32,639 nucleotides of DNA from Clostridiales bacterium (GTDB lineage: Bacteria > Bacillota > Clostridia > Christensenellales > Aristaeellaceae): positions 1 to 32,639 of the forward strand of contig SVGU01000026.1 in NCBI GenBank assembly GCA_015056155.1. Direction: 5' to 3'. Below the pieces are notes generated by a model, which had not been told where the DNA came from, did not search any database, and worked only from the letters and a program-made list of their open reading frames with translations. The stretch's first letter is position 1. The number at the start of each line of letters is the position of its first letter. Shown piece by piece: positions 23,088 to 29,815 of this stretch. The position numbers and the translations under genes are program-made.

Positions 23088-23729
23088 TCAATTGCCCTTC
23101 TCCAGCAGCGGGATCGCCACATGATCGCAGAAGAACTGGATCAGCGGCCCCATGAAGAAGGCCGTGATCACGGTGCCGACGCCGGCGATGGTGGGGATCT
23201 GGGCAACCGTTCCGCCGGCCAGGAGGAAGAATCCCGTGCCCAGCAGCACGCACACCAGATCGCAGCAGATGCGGACATACTTGAACTGGCCCAGCTTCCA
23301 CTTCCCCGACAGCACGACCGCCACCGCATCATAGGTGGATACGCCCAGATTGGCTGTCATGTACAGGGAGGAGCCGAAGCAGATGATCACGATGCCGGCG
23401 ATCAGGCACAGCGACCGCACAAGCACCGACGGGTCCGGCATCAGGACCTGCAGCAGCTCATAGGTGAACTGGGTGATATACCCCAGCAGGAACAGGTTGA
23501 TGAAGGTGGCGATGCCGATATTGCGGCGGTCCGCCAGCAGGCTGAACACCAGCAACACCAGGTTGACCAGCACATACAGCGTGCCGAAGGGGATGGGGAT
23601 CAGGTTGTCCAGACCGCTCATCAGCGACTGGAACGGATCGACGCCGAACGCGGCGATTTTGAAAATACCGACGCTGACGGCGCAGATGAGCACACCGGCC
23701 AGCGACATGAGGATTCGTCTCGTTTTCAT
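23088..23729 (-). CDS. YczE-like integral membrane protein
   Basis: The protein has 213 aa and about five membrane segments. The opening ILMSLAGVLICAVSVGIFKIAAFGVDPFQSL and the repeat-like second half (SSLYMTANLGVSTYDAVAVVLS, where NLGVSTYDA corresponds to AFGVDPFQS) are typical of the YczE/YyaS/YitT-like family. The function of this family is unsettled; transport or regulation at the membrane is assumed. The start is uncertain: a TTG at 23735 is 8 nt from AAAGG, whereas the ATG at 23729 is 14 nt away. I list the ATG. Confidence 0.82.
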   Translation of the reverse strand: MKTRRILMSLAGVLICAVSVGIFKIAAFGVDPFQSLMSGLDNLIPIPFGTLYVLVNLVLLVFSLLADRRNIGIATFINLFLLGYITQFTYELLQVLMPDPSVLVRSLCLIAGIVIICFGSSLYMTANLGVSTYDAVAVVLSGKWKLGQFKYVRICCDLVCVLLGTGFFLLAGGTVAQIPTIAGVGTVITAFFMGPLIQFFCDHVAIPLLEKGN

Positions 23730-23764
23730 CCGCAATGATTCTGCCTTTCTTTTTTTTCAAGGGC

Positions 23765-23793
23765 AGTGTACCATACTTATCATGCCGATGCAA
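23765..23793 (-). promoter_or_regulatory. Promoter of the YczE-like gene
   Basis: TTGCAT and TACACT are 17 bp apart on the minus strand, about 30 nt before the start codon. Confidence 0.65.
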
Positions 23794-23801
23794 GAGTTTC
23801 T

Positions 23802-25079
23802 TCATTCCCCGACGTCCAGATCAAACCAGATCAGTTCCTCGTCCCCGGCCATGAAGCCAACGCGATCGGGGAATCGGAGCAGGCCGGGCATTTCGGATCG
23901 ATAGCGGCACACCCACTGGCCGCCGATCTGTGTTACCCAGGGCGCAGGATCTGCCATGTAATCCATTTCGCTGTACTGGACCGGCCCGCCCTGCCCGTCG
24001 ACCAATGCATATGCCCCGTACCTTGCGGCAAGAGCCTGCGCATCTTCCCTGGTGTTTTCCTGCGGGATCAGCCACAAATCGACGCGCGTTTCCAGAGAAG
24101 AAAGGCGGAACTCCTCAACATGAAGCACGGCGTCTGCCAGCGCAACATCATCCGTTCCGGCAAAATCACAGGCGAACGCCACCGATGCATCAAACCCAAA
24201 GGATACCCTGATCCGTGCAGCTTCGGTCAAGTGACTGTTTTCGGGCAGGTCATACAGGTTGCCGGAGCCGCCGATGACGGTGTAGTTTTCGGCAAGCCAC
24301 CGTTCGTTTGCAAGGTCTTCCTCTGTGGCAAAAACGGCATTCCGGAAGCTATGAAGCGTATTCAGGCTATCCTCAGCTTCTGCACGGGCGTCGCCGGTAC
24401 AGGCTTCCACATTTGCCTGCATGCTGCCGGGTTCGAGAATCACAGCAAATTGGTTTTCCGGTTTGTAAACCACAAAAGTGATTTCGCAGGCAACCTCTCC
24501 TTGCGCAATATCGCGCACATAGGCCACGCCGCCGCCGACCGCCGGATCCCACCTGACAGGCAGGACATCCAGATGCGGACTGGGAACCATCTGCGGTGTA
24601 AAGAGATCAGCGGTGCAGTACAGCATTTGAACTTCATTGCCGTCAACGCTCATCATGGGCTCGGCAGCCACCAGCACTGGCATGGCAGGCCGGTCGTTTT
24701 CCAGTTCGTAAGCAAAAACCAGCTTCTCCCCATCATAGACAATGCCGGTCATTCTGACAGTAATGCCATCGGCTGTGCTTTCACCCATTACCATCTGCGC
24801 TGTGGATTCAAGCTGCAGACTTACTGGGGCGTTTCCGGTCAGCCAGTTCAGGACAGCCGGGCGTGCCAGAGCAAATGCAGCCGTAGCAAATACAAGCGCC
24901 GCCGCCACCACAGCAGCCGCAAACCTGGAAGATCTTATGCCGGTTCTCTTCACGTTTCTTTCATCCTTTCCATGCGCGATATCCAGCACGCGCCTGACCA
25001 GACCAGGGTCCTCCCGCAGACCGGAAAGGCAGGTTTCAAATACCCGCCGGACAATCAGCTTATCCCTGCGCTCATCCAT
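23802..25079 (-). CDS. Membrane-bound anti-sigma factor-like protein (DUF4179-type)
   Basis: The protein has 425 aa. A cytoplasmic N-terminus of about 60 residues (DKLIVRRVFETCLSGLREDP) should hold the sigma factor. One membrane segment follows (FAAAVVAAALVFATAAFALA), then an exposed beta-rich region of about 340 residues resembling DUF4179 anti-sigma proteins (LNWLTGNAPVSLQLES, GITVRMTGIVYDGEKLVFAYE). The ATG at 25079 overlaps the sigma stop codon by 8 nt and shares AGGAGG inside the end of the sigma gene, so translation is coupled. The inducing signal and any protease needed for release cannot be seen. The role is assigned mainly from the pairing and layout. Confidence 0.82.
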   Translation of the reverse strand: MDERRDKLIVRRVFETCLSGLREDPGLVRRVLDIAHGKDERNVKRTGIRSSRFAAAVVAAALVFATAAFALARPAVLNWLTGNAPVSLQLESTAQMVMGESTADGITVRMTGIVYDGEKLVFAYELENDRPAMPVLVAAEPMMSVDGNEVQMLYCTADLFTPQMVPSPHLDVLPVRWDPAVGGGVAYVRDIAQGEVACEITFVVYKPENQFAVILEPGSMQANVEACTGDARAEAEDSLNTLHSFRNAVFATEEDLANERWLAENYTVIGGSGNLYDLPENSHLTEAARIRVSFGFDASVAFACDFAGTDDVALADAVLHVEEFRLSSLETRVDLWLIPQENTREDAQALAARYGAYALVDGQGGPVQYSEMDYMADPAPWVTQIGGQWVCRYRSEMPGLLRFPDRVGFMAGDEELIWFDLDVGE

Positions 25080-25593
25080 CCTCATCCCTCCTGTCCAGCA
25101 CGGCATGGAGTTCATCCCGCGCATGCTTCAGTCTTCGTGAGACGGTTGATTGTGCAACGCCGAGCGATTGCGCGATCTCACTCACATTCATATCCTGCCA
25201 GTAGTACAGCATGATGACCTCCCTGAGTTTCGGCGGCAGCCGCATGATGCCGCACATGACATCCATGTCCTCCTCCCGGGTCATCAGGACCGTTTGCGGG
25301 ATATCCTCCGGCGTGATCCGCCGGTCGTGATGCCGCAGCCACGCGGAACGCCGCATGCTCTTGCATGTGTTGACAGCAATCTGAATCAGCCACGTTTTAA
25401 CGTTGCTTTCGCCGCGGAAGGAATCCAAACCGCGATACGCCTTCAGGAATATCTCCTGCACAGCGTCCCTGGCCAACTCCTGGTCGCGGAGATAGACGTA
25501 ACACATGTGCAGCAGCATCCTCTGGTGCTCATTTACCAGCTCAACAAAGAGCCGGTCCTGGTCGCTGCCCGGATCCCTGGCAACTTCCATCAT
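25072..25593 (-). CDS. ECF-type RNA polymerase sigma factor
   Basis: The protein has 173 aa. Region 2 covers about residues 22-85 (LARDAVQEIFLKAYRGLDSF and VKTWLIQIAVNTCKSMRR), and region 4 about 115-165 (LPPKLREVIMLYYWQDMNVS, then EIAQSLGVAQSTVSRRLKHA as the helix-turn-helix). Regions 1 and 3 are missing, as in ECF factors. AGGAGG lies 10 nt before the ATG. It is followed directly, with overlap, by its probable anti-sigma gene. I could not place a convincing autoregulated promoter in 25594-25740. Confidence 0.92.
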   Translation of the reverse strand: MMEVARDPGSDQDRLFVELVNEHQRMLLHMCYVYLRDQELARDAVQEIFLKAYRGLDSFRGESNVKTWLIQIAVNTCKSMRRSAWLRHHDRRITPEDIPQTVLMTREEDMDVMCGIMRLPPKLREVIMLYYWQDMNVSEIAQSLGVAQSTVSRRLKHARDELHAVLDRRDEDG

Positions 25594-25779
25594 CTGCCGC
25601 TCACCTCCTTACATCTACTTAGACTCCGCAGGCCGGGGGAAATATCCGTTTTTGATTACAGCGTTAACTTTTCTGTACAAATTTAGGGACATACTAAATC
25701 ATTTACCACTTTCCTGTTGGAGAGAGGAAGAATGTAGGACTGATTTGCAATGGATTTACCACTTGAAGTTTGATATGTC

Positions 25780-25815
25780 AAAAAAGGGAACCACCCTTTT
25801 CAGAGCAGTTCCCTT
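25780..25815 (-). terminator. Terminator of the rubrerythrin gene
   Basis: AAGGGAAC and GTTCCCTT form an 8-bp stem, followed on the minus strand by TTTTTTGAC. Confidence 0.85.
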
Positions 25816-25859
25816 GAAAACCCTTGATTTTGCTGGATTCCCGCCAGCCGGGCTCCGGC

Positions 25860-26402
25860 TTACTTGCCGAAGTAGCGCTTCAGCAGGCCTTCGAACGCCT
25901 TGCCATGGCGGGCTTCGTCGCGTGCCATCTCATGCACGGTGTCGTGGATGGCGTCCAGGTTCAGCTCCTTGGCCTTCTTGGCCAGCTCGAACTTGCCGCT
26001 GGTCGCGCCGTTCTCGGCGTCCACGCGCATCTCCAGGTTCTTCTTGGTGGAGTCGGTCAGGACCTCGCCCAGGAGCTCCGCGAACTTCGCCGCATGCTCA
26101 GCCTCTTCGTAGGCGGCCTTCTCCCAGTACAGGCCGATCTCGGGGTAGCCCTCGCGATGAGCCACGCGGGCCATGGCCAGGTACATGCCGACCTCGCTGC
26201 ACTCGCCCTCGAAGTTGGCGCGCAGGCCGTCGATGATCTCCTGCGGAGCGCCCTTCGCCACGCCGACCACATGCTCAGCCGCCCAGGTCTTCTCGCCGCC
26301 CTGCAGCACGAACTTGCTCGCCGGAACCTTGCAAACCGGGCACTTCTCCGGAGCCTCGGGACCCTCATGCACATAACCGCAAACGCTGCAAACCCACTTC
26401 AT
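25860..26402 (-). CDS. Reverse rubrerythrin (rubredoxin domain first)
   Basis: The protein has 180 aa and should reduce hydrogen peroxide and, with partners, oxygen in the cytoplasm of an anaerobe. Residues 1-40 are a rubredoxin domain with two Cys pairs (CSVCGY and CPVCKVP) binding one iron. Residues about 50-180 are the four-helix di-iron domain with [22 protein letters not shown] and ARDEARHG supplying Glu and His ligands. The order is the opposite of classical rubrerythrin, as in the peroxide-induced reverse rubrerythrins of clostridia. AGGAGG lies 9 nt before the ATG at 26402. It is transcribed alone from a good promoter and has its own terminator. Confidence 0.94.
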   Translation of the reverse strand: MKWVCSVCGYVHEGPEAPEKCPVCKVPASKFVLQGGEKTWAAEHVVGVAKGAPQEIIDGLRANFEGECSEVGMYLAMARVAHREGYPEIGLYWEKAAYEEAEHAAKFAELLGEVLTDSTKKNLEMRVDAENGATSGKFELAKKAKELNLDAIHDTVHEMARDEARHGKAFEGLLKRYFGK

Positions 26403-26430
26403 AATCAATTACCTCCTGATTTTTATGTTC

Positions 26431-26444
26431 GAGCCTCTCGGCTC
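26431..26444. promoter_or_regulatory. Small hairpin in the rubrerythrin leader
   Basis: GAGCC-TCTC-GGCTC forms a short stem-loop in the roughly 45-nt leader, between promoter and ribosome site. It could be an operator or an mRNA hairpin; nothing shows which. Confidence 0.4.
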
Positions 26445-26455
26445 CTGTCGATATG

Positions 26456-26484
26456 ATTATAAACCATTTCCCGCAAAGGTGAAA
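26456..26484 (-). promoter_or_regulatory. Sigma-A promoter of the rubrerythrin gene
   Basis: On the minus strand TTTCAC and TATAAT are 17 bp apart. The sequence just upstream is very AT-rich, compatible with an UP element. Confidence 0.75.
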
Positions 26485-26576
26485 CAGGTTTTTTCACTTT
26501 TTTTCTGCAATTTTTTATTCTTTTCGGATTCCGCCGTTTTTTACCCGTGTTTCACACACATGTCCGTCGCTTCCGC

Positions 26577-26608
26577 ACCAAAAAAGAAGCGCCCCGCCGC
26601 CGGGACGC
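26577..26608 (-). terminator. Terminator of the radical SAM gene
   Basis: A GC-rich hairpin (GCGTCCCG with CGGGGCGC, loop GCGG) is followed on the minus strand by TTCTTTTTT. Confidence 0.75.
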
Positions 26609-26629
26609 CTCCATTCAGTTCCGCCACGT

Positions 26630-28042
26630 TCATTCCTTCGCCAGCACATTCCGCACATGCGGCGCAGCCTGCTTCACGGCCGCCTCGATCTTCGGGATCC
26701 AGCCCTGGCGGAAGATGCGGCAGGTGAACTGGTCCACAGCTAGGATATCGTCCGGGGTCGTCTCCAGCGCGCCGGCGCGGCAGCCGCACAGGCACTGCAT
26801 CGCGTATTCGCATTCCCGGCATTCGGGATTGTGCCGCAGCACCTCCGTGGCGCGGGTGTCGATCAGGCGCATGTAGCGCGAATCGGTGATGCACGCCGCC
26901 AGACCCAGCTCCGTGATCAGCGGGAACTCATTCTGGATGTCCATGCCGGACAGGGACATGCAGGGCAGCGCGCGTCCCTCGGCGGAGATGTACATGACCT
27001 GGCGGGCATGGCCGCAGACGCAGGTCCTGTCCGGATTGGAGCAGTTCTTCATGCAGGGCACGTCATACACATCCGGATCGTCCGGGGAGGCGCTGAAGAA
27101 GCCGCTGAGCTGCAGGGAGAGGGGCATGCCGTCGGCATAATAATGGGGGATGTACTCCAGATAGGTCTGATAGAGCTCCTCCGGGGTGATGGCCGCGTCG
27201 TAGCCGCCCTCCTTCCACGCGCCGACGTCAGACACCGGCACGACCTTGAGGCTCCTGCAGCCCAGCTCGCCCAGTTTGCGGACCGTTTCCCGCAGGAGAT
27301 GGCGGTTTCCCTTGTGCACGCACATTTCCGCGCCGGTGGGGAAGCCTCTGTCGCGGCAGCGCCGGAAGGCGTCCTCGGCGATCCTGCCCGCGCCGTCGAT
27401 GCCGCGCAGCCAGTCGTGCCAGCCGTCCACGCCGTCGTAGCTCATGTTGAATTCCGGGTGGATGCCGCGCTTCTCCAGCTCGTCCAGCAGGCGGTCGTTG
27501 ACCAGCCGGCCGTTGGAATAAATGGTGGAAATGTGGATCCCGCCGGCCAGCAGCGCATCCACGATCTCCAGGAAGTCCCGGCGCACCAGCGGCTCGCCGC
27601 CCGTCAGGGACACCTCCAGAACGCCGCAGTCGATCAGCTGCTGCACGATGGACATGATCTCCCCGTGGCTCAGCTCGCCGTACTTCGCATCCGGCGCGGA
27701 CATGTAGCAGTGCTTGCAGCGGTAGTTGCAGTGGCCGGTGATGGACCAGTGGGCCGTGCGGATATAGCGCGCGGGAAAGCAGCGGTATTCCTGCTCGGGC
27801 GCGATGCTGTCCCCGGGCTCGCACCGGGCGATCAGGCCGCGCTCCTCGATCAGAGGCAGCAGATCGCGGATCTCCTGCGGCACGATGGGCAGCGACAGGT
27901 CGATCCTGCCGTTGCACAGCTGCAGCGCCTGCATTTCGATCGCCTTGATAAACAGGGGGCGGGGATATCCCTTTTCCACGATCGCATAAGGCAGCTTCTG
28001 CCAACCGCGCAGGAGGAGCTTTTCATGGAGCTTGTAATACAT
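26630..28042 (-). CDS. Radical SAM/SPASM protein with PqqD-like N-terminal region
   Basis: The protein has 470 aa. The SAM-binding iron-sulfur motif CxxxCxxC is at Cys105, Cys109 and Cys112 (CNYRCKHCYM), with SLTGGEP as the next landmark. The C-terminal SPASM region has many Cys (CMKNC, CVCGH, LPCMS, CRECEYAMQCLCGC) for auxiliary clusters. Residues about 15-90 are helical with PqqD-like character (QALQLCNGRIDL, then EEIRDLL-type helix and LIEERGLI), which may bind a leader peptide. Such proteins mature ribosomal peptides or activate enzymes. I find no convincing precursor next to it; the intergenic regions at 28043-28281 and 26403-26629 hold none. AAAGGA lies 10 nt before the ATG. Confidence 0.88.
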   Translation of the reverse strand: MYYKLHEKLLLRGWQKLPYAIVEKGYPRPLFIKAIEMQALQLCNGRIDLSLPIVPQEIRDLLPLIEERGLIARCEPGDSIAPEQEYRCFPARYIRTAHWSITGHCNYRCKHCYMSAPDAKYGELSHGEIMSIVQQLIDCGVLEVSLTGGEPLVRRDFLEIVDALLAGGIHISTIYSNGRLVNDRLLDELEKRGIHPEFNMSYDGVDGWHDWLRGIDGAGRIAEDAFRRCRDRGFPTGAEMCVHKGNRHLLRETVRKLGELGCRSLKVVPVSDVGAWKEGGYDAAITPEELYQTYLEYIPHYYADGMPLSLQLSGFFSASPDDPDVYDVPCMKNCSNPDRTCVCGHARQVMYISAEGRALPCMSLSGMDIQNEFPLITELGLAACITDSRYMRLIDTRATEVLRHNPECRECEYAMQCLCGCRAGALETTPDDILAVDQFTCRIFRQGWIPKIEAAVKQAAPHVRNVLAKE

Positions 28043-28095
28043 CTGTGCACGTTCCTTTCATGCTGCGTCGCCGTGTCCGCGCATCGCTTCAAACC

Positions 28096-28101
28096 ATTAT
28101 A
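28096..28101 (-). promoter_or_regulatory. Likely -10 element of the radical SAM gene
   Basis: A consensus TATAAT lies about 54 nt before the start codon on the minus strand. No good -35 stands at 16-18 bp (GCAAGA at 17), so the promoter may be weak or activator-dependent. Confidence 0.5.
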
Positions 28102-28212
28102 CGCAGCAGTCTGATTTGTCTTGCATATCCGCTGCGGATTCGCCGGAGTTTATCCGGATCCTGCCGGCGGCGCCCGGAAGCAAGCGGCAGCAAGTCCTGC
28201 CCGTCAGGGGAC

Positions 28213-28241
28213 TTGCCGTTCTCATGCAAGAGTGATAGAAT
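28213..28241 (+). promoter_or_regulatory. Sigma-A promoter of the SWIM gene
   Basis: TTGCCG and TAGAAT are separated by 17 bp, about 40 nt before the start codon. Confidence 0.75.
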
Positions 28242-28281
28242 GAAAGCAAGAAGTCTGATCAACTGCACAGGAGGGATGCCC

Positions 28282-28734
28282 ATGAGCCTGATGACCTGCG
28301 CCAGCGGCGAATCGATCTGGCGCGGCTACAACTACTATCTGGAGCACCGCGCTTCGATCACCAGGCAGCTCAGCGCCTCGCAATACGACGGCACGGTTTC
28401 CGGCAGCAACGGGAGCCAATATGACGTTCACATCGATCTGGAGCATGCGCGCAAGTCCGCATGCAGCTGCCCGCATGCCCATGGCAGACGCATCATCTGC
28501 AAGCATATGATCTCCCTGTTCTTCACCGCCTGCCCGTCCGAAGCCCGGAAGTATCAGGAGGAGCTGGAGGCATATGCGCGGCTGGTTGAGCAGATGGAAC
28601 AGGATGACGAGATGAAGCTCCTTGCATTCGTCAGCGGGCTGAGCAAATCAGAGCTGGAGGAGCTCCTGCTGGAGCTGCTGTACACCGGTCCCGAATGGCA
28701 GTGGGACCGCTTCATCCAGGACCATATCGAATAA
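28282..28734 (+). CDS. SWIM zinc-finger protein
   Basis: The protein has 150 aa. It contains a SWIM motif of the form CxCx(n)CxH in SACSCPHAHGRRIICKHM, about residues 56-72, followed by a helical C-terminal half (QEELEAYARLVEQMEQDDEM, KSELEELLLELLYTG). SWIM domains bind zinc and often mediate DNA or protein contacts; this small stand-alone form has no assigned function. The ATG at 28282 is used because AGGAGGG stands 6-7 nt upstream, whereas the in-frame ATG 6 nt earlier abuts the ribosome site. It is divergent from the radical SAM gene and convergent with the second ECF sigma gene. Confidence 0.8.
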   Translation: MSLMTCASGESIWRGYNYYLEHRASITRQLSASQYDGTVSGSNGSQYDVHIDLEHARKSACSCPHAHGRRIICKHMISLFFTACPSEARKYQEELEAYARLVEQMEQDDEMKLLAFVSGLSKSELEELLLELLYTGPEWQWDRFIQDHIE

Positions 28735-28818
28735 GCACCGCAGGACCGCCGCGCAGAACGCCCCGACGACGTTCCTCTTTGTTTCCCGCTGTCCGGCAGC
28801 CCCTGCGCCCCGCGCTGT

Positions 28819-29340
28819 TCAGATCTCCTCCGCCAGCAGGCTCTTCAGCCGGGTCCGCGCCCTCGCCATCACGGCGGCTACTGTGTTCTCGTTCATGTTC
28901 AGCCGCCGGGCGATCTCCCGGTTGGTGATGTTCAGGTAATACCGGTAGTAGATGAACATGCGCTCCCGCCCGGACAGCTGGCGGAGAGCCTGCAGGACGG
29001 CCCGCCGCCGGGGCGCGACCGTCTGCTCGTACTGCTCGTCAAAGTGGACGGACAGCACGTTCTCCAGCCCGGCCTCCTCGTGGTCGATGCTCACGCCCGG
29101 GCGCTGCCGCCGGTAGAAGTCGATCAGCGCATGATCGGCAATGCGGAAGATCCACGTCTTCAGGGACGCCCTGCGCGGGTCAAAGGTGTGCAGGCTGCCG
29201 ACCACCTTCATGAACACCTGGCTGACGATGTCCTCCGTGTTCTCCCGGTTCAGCAGCCTGTAAAACACATAGTTGTAGACCGCCGGAAAATGGTCGTTGT
29301 AGACCTGTTCCATGTCCAGCGGTTCGCTCCAGTAGGTCAT
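28819..29340 (-). CDS. ECF-type RNA polymerase sigma factor
   Basis: The protein has 173 aa. Region 2 (about 10-75) includes NTEDIVSQVFMKVVGSL and SLKTWIFRIADHALIDFYRR. Region 4 (about 115-170) includes LSGRERMFIYYRYYLNIT and REIARRLNMNENTVAAVMAR as the helix-turn-helix. The ATG at 29340 is chosen over an adjacent GTG because GAGGG is 6 nt away. A 64-aa gene lies 55 bp upstream on the same strand. No membrane anti-sigma gene follows; instead the next gene is convergent. A possible ECF-type promoter (TGAAAG-N16-CGTATA) upstream of the small gene suggests self-activation. Confidence 0.9.
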   Translation of the reverse strand: MTYWSEPLDMEQVYNDHFPAVYNYVFYRLLNRENTEDIVSQVFMKVVGSLHTFDPRRASLKTWIFRIADHALIDFYRRQRPGVSIDHEEAGLENVLSVHFDEQYEQTVAPRRRAVLQALRQLSGRERMFIYYRYYLNITNREIARRLNMNENTVAAVMARARTRLKSLLAEEI

Positions 29341-29395
29341 CACGATCCCTCACTCACTGAAATGGGCGCAGCGCAGCGCCTGATGGGCCCCTGCG

Positions 29396-29590
29396 TCAGG
29401 AGGGACGGTCGTTCTCCGGCTCCTTATACAGAACGCCCGCCGCATTGACCCATTCCAGGTCATCATCCTCCAGCGGCTGGACCTTCTCCGGCGCGCAGGC
29501 CTTCAGCTTCTTCCACAATCGTTCCCGGAATTCCAGAGCATCCTGCGAAAAGTCAAACGCTTCCGCAGGCAGCGATGAATATTTCACCAT
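29396..29590 (-). CDS. Small acidic protein with LEDDDLEWVNAAG motif, first gene of ECF operon
   Basis: The protein has 64 aa. GGAGG precedes the ATG at 29590 with normal spacing; the longer frame upstream lacks a ribosome site and crosses the promoter. Residues about 15-33 form a helix (FRERLWKKLKA), then comes LEDDDLEWVNAAG at about 41-53 and a short charged tail (YKEPENDRPS). The motif is strikingly like the end of double-Gly-type peptide leaders (L-x-D-D-E-L-E-x-V-x-G/A-G), but the tail has no Cys and few Ser/Thr, so a RiPP core is doubtful. I recall no firm family. Position before the sigma gene suggests a regulator, perhaps a small anti-sigma or sensor peptide. Confidence 0.7.
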   Translation of the reverse strand: MVKYSSLPAEAFDFSQDALEFRERLWKKLKACAPEKVQPLEDDDLEWVNAAGVLYKEPENDRPS

Positions 29591-29657
29591 GTGTATTCCT
29601 CCCTCCGGCCGCCCTCCTTCTCTCCGGCAGGGCCGCCGATGCATTCTGCTGCTTACA

Positions 29658-29685
29658 TATACGTCCGGCTCCGTAAACCCTTTCA
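29658..29685 (-). promoter_or_regulatory. Possible ECF-type promoter of the small-protein/sigma operon
   Basis: Read on the minus strand, TGAAAG and CGTATA are 16 bp apart, close to the known ECF consensus TGAAAC-N16-CGTA of the SigW group. It lies about 70 nt before the small gene. A related GGGCGTATATA lies at 29771-29780 before the divergent lipase gene. Confidence 0.5.
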
Positions 29686-29815
29686 CAGAAAATCCCGCAG
29701 CCGGCTTACTTTCTGCCTGCCGTCTCCCTGAAATTCTTTTTCCGTCCCGGCAGGCTACATGCATCTTTCGGGCGTATATATAGTTAGGTTACTTCTGCCG
29801 CGAGGAGGCTTTTAC

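Noticed and set aside
28089-28283. 64-codon minus-strand frame upstream of the radical SAM gene as a possible peptide precursor
   Set aside because: It has no ribosome site, overlaps the divergent SWIM promoter, and carries no leader motif or residue-rich core.
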